From Geodermatophilaceae bacterium (GTDB lineage: Bacteria > Actinomycetota > Actinomycetes > Mycobacteriales > Geodermatophilaceae): DNA of 23,664 bases. The stretch spans positions 1 through 23,664 of the forward strand of contig JACCUF010000236.1 of NCBI GenBank assembly GCA_013811975.1, in the 5' to 3' direction. A program made the position numbers and the translations under genes. The first letter of the stretch is position 1, and each line of letters opens with the position of its first letter. Below, piece after piece: positions 7,311 through 14,052 of the stretch. The notes under the pieces were generated by a model, which was not told the DNA's origin, searched no databases, and worked only from the letters and a program-made list of their open reading frames with translations.

Positions 7311-8795
7311 ATGCTCGTTGAGGTTCGCCCTACCAAGAAGCTACGCGGCTCGAGGGCGCTGAACCTGACCGCGTGTCTGTCGCCGATCGTCGATGCCTTG
7401 TGCGAGGACTCCCTCGACCTGTCAAGACTGCGATTGGTCTGTGACTGGGTGCAGTACAAGAACAACTTCCGGGACGTCATCGACGTACGGCCGATCCTGT
7501 CGCCCGCCAAGCGGAACGGCCGCAGCGCCGAGCCCGATGGTGAAAAACTCGAGATCGCAGTCGACCTGCGGCGCTGTGTCGATTCCGATCTCGCCCAGGT
7601 CGTCCGCGACGTTCTTGCGGGCCGTATCGAGCCGGACGGCCTCGAGCGGGTCTATCTCGAAGCCTGGTCCGAGGGGACCACGAGCCGGATCTGGGAGTTC
7701 AATTCGCTGTATTGGCGCTTCCTGGGGGTCTGGGAGAAGGCGACCGGCCGGCTCTACGAGCAGGCCCTCCCCGGCGGGGAGAGCGACGCCCGCAACATCG
7801 CTGGGGTCCACGAACTCATCAGAGAGATGTTCACCGTCTGGGACGACCTGGCGTCACACAACGCGCTGCCGGACGAGCTGTACGTCATCGAACTCGGCGT
7901 CGGCAATGGCAACCAGGCCAAGACCTGGCTCGACGAGTTCGCGAAGCTCGATGCCGAACACGGCAGCGAGTACTACCGCCGGCTGCACTACATGATGTGC
8001 GACTACTCCGAGCACGTTCTCGCGCTGGCCCGGAAGAACGTGGCAGAACATGCCGCCCATGTGAGTTCGTTCGCTCTTGATGCGACAACGCCGATGACCG
8101 CGCTCGGCTTCCTGCGCTACAAGGTCTTCCTGGTCTACATCTCCAACGTCTACGACAATCTGCCCACCGAAGATGTCGCACAGATCGGCGGGCACACCTA
8201 CCGCGCCGAGGTCCGGGCGTACGTGCCGAAGGCCGACGCTGCGCGGGTCGCCGAGGAGTTCGGGATCGCGCCCGACAAGCTGGTCGGTGCGATCGACAAG
8301 CTGCTCTCCCTCGGGCCGGAGTCTCTTGTGGACGCGCTGTCCTCCTACTTTCCCGACGTCGCCCGCGCTGCCGCCTTCTGGATGCAGGTTTGGGATGCAG
8401 TCAAGCTCGAGGAGCGCTACGTCCCAATGACGGGGCTTGATCTGTACGAGATCGCACCGGGGGTCAATGGGGAAATGCTCCGTCCGATGCTCGAGCGGCA
8501 CGGCGATGTACGGATGCAGGTCAGCAACGGAGCGATCGCCAGCTTCGTCGACACCCTTCCGCTGCTGCACCCCTACGGCCGGCTGCAGTGTCACGACATC
8601 TTCGTCACCGATCCGCACCAGTACCGCACTGGCTTTCTTGGCCCGGGCAAATACGACGGATCGATCGTCAACTGGGTGAATGGTCCGCTGCTGCAACACA
8701 TCGGGCGGCGCAAGGGGTTTGACGTCGGCTACGCCCCTTTCGCACACCGGGCCGGGACGAACATCGTCACCCTCACCGCACAGGTCCGGGACTGA
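7311..8795 (+). CDS. Orphan class I SAM-dependent methyltransferase
   Basis: This is a 494-residue soluble protein. A Rossmann SAM-binding loop V-I-E194-L-G-V-G-N-G-N appears near residues 192-201, followed by a strand ending at D231 (MMCDYSEHVL), the expected ribose-binding acid. Roughly 180 residues precede the core and about 200 follow it. The general shape recalls the MidA/NDUFAF7 (Methyltransf_28) group, but I do not recognise the exact family or its substrate. The ATG at 7311 has GGAGAGG ending six bases upstream. An ATG at 7305 would be too close to it. Set between metF and core metE-metK, it is the likely consumer, or otherwise the user, of the SAM made by this operon. Confidence 0.75.
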   Translation: MLVEVRPTKKLRGSRALNLTACLSPIVDALCEDSLDLSRLRLVCDWVQYKNNFRDVIDVRPILSPAKRNGRSAEPDGEKLEIAVDLRRCVDSDLAQVVRDVLAGRIEPDGLERVYLEAWSEGTTSRIWEFNSLYWRFLGVWEKATGRLYEQALPGGESDARNIAGVHELIREMFTVWDDLASHNALPDELYVIELGVGNGNQAKTWLDEFAKLDAEHGSEYYRRLHYMMCDYSEHVLALARKNVAEHAAHVSSFALDATTPMTALGFLRYKVFLVYISNVYDNLPTEDVAQIGGHTYRAEVRAYVPKADAARVAEEFGIAPDKLVGAIDKLLSLGPESLVDALSSYFPDVARAAAFWMQVWDAVKLEERYVPMTGLDLYEIAPGVNGEMLRPMLERHGDVRMQVSNGAIASFVDTLPLLHPYGRLQCHDIFVTDPHQYRTGFLGPGKYDGSIVNWVNGPLLQHIGRRKGFDVGYAPFAHRAGTNIVTLTAQVRD

Positions 8796-8832
8796 GATGG
8801 CCGACGTTGCCGAGCAGTCGAGGAATACGAAA

Positions 8833-9876
8833 ATGCCGCTGCTTGCGACCACCGTGGTCGGTTCCTACTCGGTCCCGGAGTGGCTGGAGCGGCTCAAGAC
8901 CGACTTCTACCTGCACCGGATCAGTCCGGCGCATCTCGACGAGATCCACGATGTCGCGATCAAGGCGGCGATCAAGGACCAGGAACAGGCTGGCATCGAT
9001 GTCGTCTCCGACGGAGAGCTTCGTCGCGACAACGACATCGACTACCTGCTCGCGAGGATCCCCGGTGTGTCCATCACCGACAGCACCAAGTCCTATTACT
9101 ACGACTACTACGAGGCAGAGGTGCCCAAGCCGCTGGTGACCGGTGAGACCTCTGATCTGGGCCTCGTCAAAGACTTCGTGTTCACCCGAAGTCAGACCGA
9201 CCGCCCGATCAAATTCTCCTTCACCGGACCGTTCTCGCTGTCCCGGCGGATCCGGAACTCGGCGTACGACGACCACCGCGACCTCGTCCTCTCACTTGCT
9301 CATGCGCTCAATGCCGAGGCCCGGGAGTTGGTGGCGGCTGGGGCCACGCGGTTGCAGATCGACGAGCCGTTCCTGGCTGGCTACCCCGACGATGTCGGAC
9401 TGGCGATCGAGGCGATCAATCTCGTGACCAAGGGCGTGCAGGCCGATTGGGCCCTGCACGTCTGTTACGGCAACCGCTACTCCCGCCCGTCCTGGGAGGG
9501 GCACTACGACTTCCTCTTCCCGGCTGTCTTGGAAGCCGACGTCGGCACCCTCGTCCTGGAGTTTGCTCGCAAGGGGTACGGCGACCTGTCCCTGTTCAAG
9601 CGCTTTCCCTGGGAGCGGCGGCTCGGACTTGGCGTGGTCGACGTGAAGAGCGACGAGGTAGAGACCAAAGAGGTCGTGGCCGCCCGGATACGCAAGGCCC
9701 TCGAGGTAGTTCCTCCGGATCGGCTCATGGTCAATCCGGACTGCGGTCTTCGGCACCTTCCCGCATCCGTTGCCCGCGCCAAGCTCAAGGCGATGGTCGC
9801 CGGTGCTGCCGCCGTACGCCAAGAACTCGCCGGTTCACCCGCAAGCCAGCCGAGCACCGCGACAGAGGAGAGCTAG
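8833..9876 (+). CDS. Core-type cobalamin-independent methionine synthase (MetE C-terminal family)
   Basis: This 347-residue protein consists only of the catalytic MetE barrel, without the N-terminal half of full-length MetE. Zinc ligands are all present: His209 and Cys211 (LHVCYGN), Glu243 (LVLEFARKG) and Cys304 (NPDCG). Homocysteine-contact motifs DGE (SDGELRRDN) and IDEPFL are also kept. Core MetE proteins transfer a methyl group to homocysteine, but the methyl donor differs between subgroups and may be a methylcorrinoid or methyl-THF. I prefer the ATG at 8833 (GAGGAA seven bases upstream, conserved block begins at once). An ATG at 8797, one base after the previous stop, would add 12 residues. 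It lies directly upstream of metK. Confidence 0.87.
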   Translation: MPLLATTVVGSYSVPEWLERLKTDFYLHRISPAHLDEIHDVAIKAAIKDQEQAGIDVVSDGELRRDNDIDYLLARIPGVSITDSTKSYYYDYYEAEVPKPLVTGETSDLGLVKDFVFTRSQTDRPIKFSFTGPFSLSRRIRNSAYDDHRDLVLSLAHALNAEARELVAAGATRLQIDEPFLAGYPDDVGLAIEAINLVTKGVQADWALHVCYGNRYSRPSWEGHYDFLFPAVLEADVGTLVLEFARKGYGDLSLFKRFPWERRLGLGVVDVKSDEVETKEVVAARIRKALEVVPPDRLMVNPDCGLRHLPASVARAKLKAMVAGAAAVRQELAGSPASQPSTATEES

Positions 9877-9879
9877 ACC

Positions 9880-11085
9880 ATGGCCCATGCAGACAACGAG
9901 TTCATGTTCACGTCGGAATCAGTGACCGAAGGTCATCCCGACAAGATGGCCGACGCGATCTCGGATGCGATCCTGGATGCGGCACTCGAGCTCGACCCGT
10001 ACTCCCGGGTGGCCTGCGAAACAATGGTCACCACCGGCATGGTTGTGATCGCCGGTGAGATCACCACGCCGGGACAGATCCCGTACACCGACATCGTGCG
10101 TGACACCGTGCGCCGGATCGGCTACACGGCCGCCTGTGGCTTCGACCCGGACCACGTCGCAGTGCTGGTGGCCTTGGACAAGCAGTCCCCGGATATCGCC
10201 CAGGGTGTGGACACCGCTCGGGAGACCCGCGCGGAAGCCAGCACCGATGCGCTCGATCAGGTCGGCGCTGGGGACCAGGGAATGATGTTCGGGTACGCCA
10301 CGAACGAGACACCCGAACTCATGCCCATGCCGATTGCTCTGGCGCACAGGCTCGCCCGGCAACTAGCCGAGGCGCGCAAGAACGGCGTTCTGCCGCATCT
10401 GCGCCCGGATGGCAAGACCCAGGTCACCGTCCGGTACGTCGACGGGGTGCCGGTTTCAGTTGAGAAGGTACTCATCTCGACCCAGCACGACGAAGACTCC
10501 GAGGCCGACCTGGTCGACGAACTGTGGAACGAGGTCGTCGTCAAGGTGATCCCCGCCGAGCTCTACGACGCGCAAGCGCTCCGGGCGAACTTCTATGTGA
10601 ATCCGACCGGGCGGTTCGTCATCGGCGGCCCGGTCGGCGACGCCGGTCTGACCGGCCGCAAGATCATCGTTGACACCTACGGCGGGTTCGCCCGGCACGG
10701 CGGCGGCGCTTTCTCCGGAAAGGATCCGTCCAAGGTGGACCGATCGGCCGCCTACGCCGCTCGGTACGTCGCCAAGAACATCGTGGCCGCGGGGCTGGCC
10801 GATCGGGCCGAGGTGCAGGTCGCCTATGCAATCGGAGTCGCTCGGCCGCTGTCGCTGCTGGTGGAGACCTTCGGGACCGAGAAGGTGTCCAAGAGGGTGA
10901 TCCGCGAACTGGTCGACGAGCACTTCGACCTGCGTCCGGCTGCTTTCCGCGACTATCTGAAACTGCATCGTCCGATCTACAGCGCGACGTCGGCCTACGG
11001 GCACTTCGGCCGCGACGACGTCGACTTCACCTGGGAGAACACCGACCGCGCCGACGTGCTGCGCAGCGCGGCTGGGCTCGGCTGA
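9880..11085 (+). CDS. metK: Methionine adenosyltransferase (SAM synthetase)
   Basis: MetK makes S-adenosylmethionine from methionine and ATP. The 401 residues carry EGHPDKMAD (His19 region, ATP phosphate binding), GAGDQGMMFGYA near 129-140, DAGLTGRKIIVDTYGG, and the GGGAFSGKDPSKVDRSAAY P-loop-like motif near 274-292. Length and motifs are those of an active enzyme. The ATG at 9880 follows a GAGGAGAG Shine-Dalgarno and lies three bases after the core MetE stop. In most actinobacteria the housekeeping metK sits near coaBC and priA, so this may be a relocated or second copy dedicated to the operon. That cannot be settled from this window. Confidence 0.95.
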   Translation: MAHADNEFMFTSESVTEGHPDKMADAISDAILDAALELDPYSRVACETMVTTGMVVIAGEITTPGQIPYTDIVRDTVRRIGYTAACGFDPDHVAVLVALDKQSPDIAQGVDTARETRAEASTDALDQVGAGDQGMMFGYATNETPELMPMPIALAHRLARQLAEARKNGVLPHLRPDGKTQVTVRYVDGVPVSVEKVLISTQHDEDSEADLVDELWNEVVVKVIPAELYDAQALRANFYVNPTGRFVIGGPVGDAGLTGRKIIVDTYGGFARHGGGAFSGKDPSKVDRSAAYAARYVAKNIVAAGLADRAEVQVAYAIGVARPLSLLVETFGTEKVSKRVIRELVDEHFDLRPAAFRDYLKLHRPIYSATSAYGHFGRDDVDFTWENTDRADVLRSAAGLG

Positions 11086-11104
11086 GCTTGTCTTAGACGA
11101 ACTC
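11084..11104. terminator. Weak hairpin between convergent metK and hydrolase genes
   Basis: GAGCTTGTCT and AGACGAACTC can pair with one mismatch and one G-U, overlapping both stop codons (metK TGA, hydrolase TAA). The loop is tight and there is no T-tract, so it is only a possible bidirectional terminator. Confidence 0.3.
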
Positions 11105-11920
11105 GGCTAGCGCCCGGGCGACCTCTGTCGGCTGGTCCTCAGGGGAGAAGTGCCCTGCACCGGCAATGACGATGCGATCTGCATCGGGCAGTCGGGCCTG
11201 GAGCACGGCACTGACCTCGACCGGCAGCCAGCGATCGCGCTCACCCCAGACAATGCGGGTCGGCGTCGTCATGCGCTCTAGCAGCGGATCGAAGTCGGCC
11301 GTGTCCTGCTCGTCGAACCCCCGGACATTGCGCAGCCACAGTCGGTGCCCGAGATCGCCCTCCCACTGATCGAAGTAGGCGGCGAATACCTGCGCATCCA
11401 TCGGGATCTCGGTGGCCGTGCGCAGGTGCGCGGCGACGACCTCCCGGAAGATGTGCGTCGGCATGGTGGCGTAGACATCGAAGTGCGCCTTGATGTGTTG
11501 GGTGGTCGCGGTGATCCAGGGTCGCAACACCACCGCGTCGACCAAGGCGATCTTGCGTGCCGGAGTTCCCTCCAGCAGGTGCGCCCGCAGGACGGCTGCC
11601 CCGCCGATGTCATGTCCGACGAGAGCCGGTTCGTTCAAGCCCCACTCCCGTACGAGTTCGGCCAGCACCGCGCCATGTACGCGGACGGACAGTTTCTGCT
11701 CCACAAATCGTTCGGACTGGCCGAACCCGAGCAGGTCCAAGGCGTAGACCGTGAACCGCTCCGCAAGCACAGGAGCGACATTTCGCCACAGCACCGATCG
11801 GCCGGGCGTACCGTGCACGAGTACCACCGGGGGACCCTCGCCCAGGACGTCCCAGGCGATCTGACCGCTCTCGGTGGTCACCCGTTGAGTCAGCGTCCAG
11901 GTGGCGGGGTCACAGGACAT
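11093..11920 (-). CDS. Alpha/beta hydrolase with Asp nucleophile (epoxide hydrolase/dehalogenase-like)
   Basis: This 275-residue alpha/beta hydrolase has the oxyanion motif HGTPG (36-40), a nucleophile elbow GHDIGG with Asp104 rather than Ser, a charge-relay acid Asp229 (WGERDRWLP), and catalytic His257 (GAGHFSPEDQP). An Asp nucleophile is typical of epoxide hydrolases and haloalkane/haloacetate dehalogenases. The residue after it is Ile, not the Trp of classical haloalkane dehalogenases, so the substrate is open. The ATG has AGGAG seven bases upstream. It is transcribed divergently from a TetR regulator, which probably controls it, and converges on metK. Confidence 0.82.
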   Translation of the reverse strand: MSCDPATWTLTQRVTTESGQIAWDVLGEGPPVVLVHGTPGRSVLWRNVAPVLAERFTVYALDLLGFGQSERFVEQKLSVRVHGAVLAELVREWGLNEPALVGHDIGGAAVLRAHLLEGTPARKIALVDAVVLRPWITATTQHIKAHFDVYATMPTHIFREVVAAHLRTATEIPMDAQVFAAYFDQWEGDLGHRLWLRNVRGFDEQDTADFDPLLERMTTPTRIVWGERDRWLPVEVSAVLQARLPDADRIVIAGAGHFSPEDQPTEVARALAEFV

Positions 11921-12046
11921 CGGGGCACTCCTGTCCGGGTATTCGCATCAGGTTCGCCCAGATCCTAGGTCCGTTTGCGTCCGCTTCGACCAGTTACGGC
12001 AGGGCTGTCTGCGACACTCATGTGGTCGGCGTGAGCCCCAGCTCCG
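11921..12046. promoter_or_regulatory. Divergent promoter region, hydrolase/TetR
   Basis: These 126 bp separate the divergent hydrolase and TetR genes and must hold promoters for both. I see the hydrolase Shine-Dalgarno (AGGAG on the minus strand) but no clear palindromic operator and no confident -10/-35 boxes. Confidence 0.4.
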
Positions 12047-12703
12047 ATGAACGTCGATATCCATGGGGTCGAAACAGTTGGTGACTACGTGACAACGAAG
12101 CAGCGTCAAGGTACGGACCAGCCGGTGCTCGCCGATGGCGGCCGTGAGCGCACGATGCGCGCGGCCTACGAACTGTTCAGCCGTGGCGGCACCCGCACGG
12201 TCGGTGTGGACGCGGTCGTGGCGAGGGCAGCCGTGGCCAAGATGACGCTGTACCGGCACTTCCCCTCCAAAGAAGACCTTGTCCTCGCCTTCCTAGAGCG
12301 TCGGGAGCAGCTCTGGACTCGCGAGTGGCTGGCCGCCGAGGTCGTCCGACGTGAGACCGACCCGGCCGCAAGGCTGCTCGCGATCTTCGACGTCTTCAAT
12401 GATTGGTTCCAGACCGAGGAGTTCGAAGGCTGCACGTTCATCCAGGTCCTGCTCGAATACACCGACGTCACCAATCCGGTGCGGGTGGCCACCGTCGCGA
12501 ACCTGGAGAACATCCGCGGCTTCCTCAGGGAACTGGCCGCCGAGGCCGGGATTCCCGAAACCGACTCCTTTGCCAGGCAGTGGCACATCCTGATGAAGGG
12601 CTCGATCATCTCGGCCCTGGAAGGTGACGCCCAGGCGGCCATGCGGGCCAAGGAGATGGCGACCCTGGTTCTACAACACCGCGGTATCAACATCGGGATC
12701 TGA
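12047..12703 (+). CDS. TetR-family transcriptional regulator
   Basis: This is a 218-residue repressor-type protein. The TetR helix-turn-helix lies at about residues 28-75 (RTMRAAYELFSRGG...VAKMTLYRHFPSKEDL), followed by an all-helical ligand-binding domain. A GTG at 12089 (14 codons in) is an alternative start. Neither start has a strong Shine-Dalgarno, so the N-terminus is uncertain. It faces away from the hydrolase gene, the common layout for a regulator and its target. It may also act at the AGACCGGTCT palindrome upstream of the core metE2 gene, but that link is a guess. The stop codon lies in the descending arm of a perfect 13-bp hairpin. Confidence 0.9.
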   Translation: MNVDIHGVETVGDYVTTKQRQGTDQPVLADGGRERTMRAAYELFSRGGTRTVGVDAVVARAAVAKMTLYRHFPSKEDLVLAFLERREQLWTREWLAAEVVRRETDPAARLLAIFDVFNDWFQTEEFEGCTFIQVLLEYTDVTNPVRVATVANLENIRGFLRELAAEAGIPETDSFARQWHILMKGSIISALEGDAQAAMRAKEMATLVLQHRGINIGI

Positions 12704-12713
12704 TACCGCGGTG
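12677..12713. terminator. Perfect 13-bp bidirectional hairpin overlapping the TetR stop
   Basis: CACCGCGGTATCA (12677-12689) and its exact reverse complement TGATACCGCGGTG (12701-12713) flank an 11-base loop. The TetR stop TGA is the first three bases of the second arm. The convergent core metE2 gene ends 28 bp further on. There is no T-run, so it would act as a U-less or bidirectional terminator. Confidence 0.75.
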
Positions 12714-12740
12714 CCGTAGTTCCGCATTCAGCAGTAGGGC

Positions 12741-13916
12741 TTAGGAGATACCCAGCTTCTCAGCGGCCATCTGGGTGCCCTTCACCCGGTTCGTGATCTT
12801 CTGGAACGCCACGTCGCGCGCGTAGTCCGGTGAGCCGTGGTTCGGCTTCTCGTCGATGCTGAACGGTGAGAATCCACAGTCGTCGGTCGAACCCAGTTGC
12901 TGCTTGTCGATGTGGTTGGCCGCAGCGACCAGGTGATCGCAGACTTCCTCGGCCGACTCGACCCGCGGGTTGCCCGGGTTGATCACGCCGATGTACGCCA
13001 TCTGGGTCACGCCGTCGGCATCGCCACGGATGTTCTCACCGATCGTCTTGTGCACCGTGGCCTTGTCCCGCTCGCTGGCGAGCTGGATCAGGAAGTACCC
13101 AGCATTGATCTTGAACATGCTCGGCAGCAGGTCGTTGTAGGGGACGTCCGCGCTGTGCACTGAGTCCCGGTCGCCACCGGGGCAGGTGTGGATGCCGATC
13201 TTGGCCCGCTCCTCGGCCGAGAACCGGCCGAGGACGTTGTTGTTCAACTCGATGAAGTGCGGCAGCAGGCCGGCCCCGGTCCACGGGTTGCGCGGGTCGG
13301 CCCGAGTCGCCAGACGTCCCTCGGTGAAGTCGATCGAAACGCGAGCGGCACCAGCCTCAAAGGCCTGCCGGATGTCCTTTTCGGTTTCGTCGCAGACATC
13401 CGCTTCGAACTGCTCACGGGAGTAGTCGGAGATCTCGTCCTTGAGCGGGTAGAGCAGGGCGAGCATGGACGGCGCGATGACGGCCTGCTTGAGGGGGGTA
13501 CTGGTCATCCCCAGCGATTTCTGCAGCGTCTCCACCGCATAGTGCTTGTACTTGAAGGGGCCGTGCGTCAGGCGGGGGAGCTGGCGTCCGTGACCGTCGG
13601 CGAAAATGGCGAAGAACTGACCGCCCTCGCCGGAGAGGGTGTCGACGAGCCCGGTTCCGGCCAAGGTGTCGGTGATCGGATAGGTCGCGAAGCTCGACCA
13701 ACGCTGCTCACCGTCGGAGATGATCGGGGCTCCGGTGGCGGCGCCGCGGTCGAGGCACTCCTGGACGGATTCCTCCTGGAGGGCCTCCAGTTCTTCTTTG
13801 CTGGTCGTACCGGCGTCGTAGCCCGCGTACGCCTCCTGCAGCTTGGCCGGACGCGGAAGGGAACCGACCGGCTCGGTAGGGATTCCGGTGGCAGTTTTCG
13901 GATCGTATTCGGTCAT
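12741..13916 (-). CDS. Core-type methionine synthase II family protein, second paralogue
   Basis: This 391-residue MetE-barrel protein belongs to a different subgroup from the one at 8833. Zinc ligands are kept: His243 and Cys245 (GIHTCPGGDRDS), Glu282 (QLASERD) and Cys347 (STDDCGFSPF). SDGEQRW near 68-73 keeps the homocysteine-side DGE. The usual IDEP motif is replaced by SIDFTEGRL (194-202), which points to altered substrate or methyl-donor handling. The ATG at 13916 has AAGGAG 11 bases upstream. It is divergent from the HMT fusion gene, sharing a 136-bp control region with a perfect palindrome. Methyl transfer to homocysteine is likely, and the donor is unknown. Confidence 0.87.
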   Translation of the reverse strand: MTEYDPKTATGIPTEPVGSLPRPAKLQEAYAGYDAGTTSKEELEALQEESVQECLDRGAATGAPIISDGEQRWSSFATYPITDTLAGTGLVDTLSGEGGQFFAIFADGHGRQLPRLTHGPFKYKHYAVETLQKSLGMTSTPLKQAVIAPSMLALLYPLKDEISDYSREQFEADVCDETEKDIRQAFEAGAARVSIDFTEGRLATRADPRNPWTGAGLLPHFIELNNNVLGRFSAEERAKIGIHTCPGGDRDSVHSADVPYNDLLPSMFKINAGYFLIQLASERDKATVHKTIGENIRGDADGVTQMAYIGVINPGNPRVESAEEVCDHLVAAANHIDKQQLGSTDDCGFSPFSIDEKPNHGSPDYARDVAFQKITNRVKGTQMAAEKLGIS

Positions 13917-13937
13917 CTGTCGGCGCGCTCCTTATAT

Positions 13938-13947
13938 AGACCGGTCT
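13938..13947. promoter_or_regulatory. Perfect palindrome AGACCGGTCT, candidate operator
   Basis: A 10-bp perfect palindrome within TATAGACCGGTCTGTCT lies 22 bp upstream of the minus-strand core metE2 start and about 105 bp upstream of the divergent HMT gene. It abuts a TATATA stretch and the AAGGAG Shine-Dalgarno, a position suited to repression. Its form resembles TetR-family operators. The binding protein is not known. Confidence 0.5.
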
Positions 13948-14052
13948 GTCTCACGTCGGAAATCGAAGCGTAGCCTCGCGGTAACGAGGGGGCAACAGCT
14001 CCGGCGCGTCCTAGGCTCATACTTCGAGGCAACCCGGATCTGGGGGTGGAGG

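Noticed and set aside
13843..14052. 70-codon upstream extension of the HMT fusion gene
   Set aside because: It would run across the divergent metE2 start and the palindrome, and the extra sequence is Arg/Ser-rich shadow.
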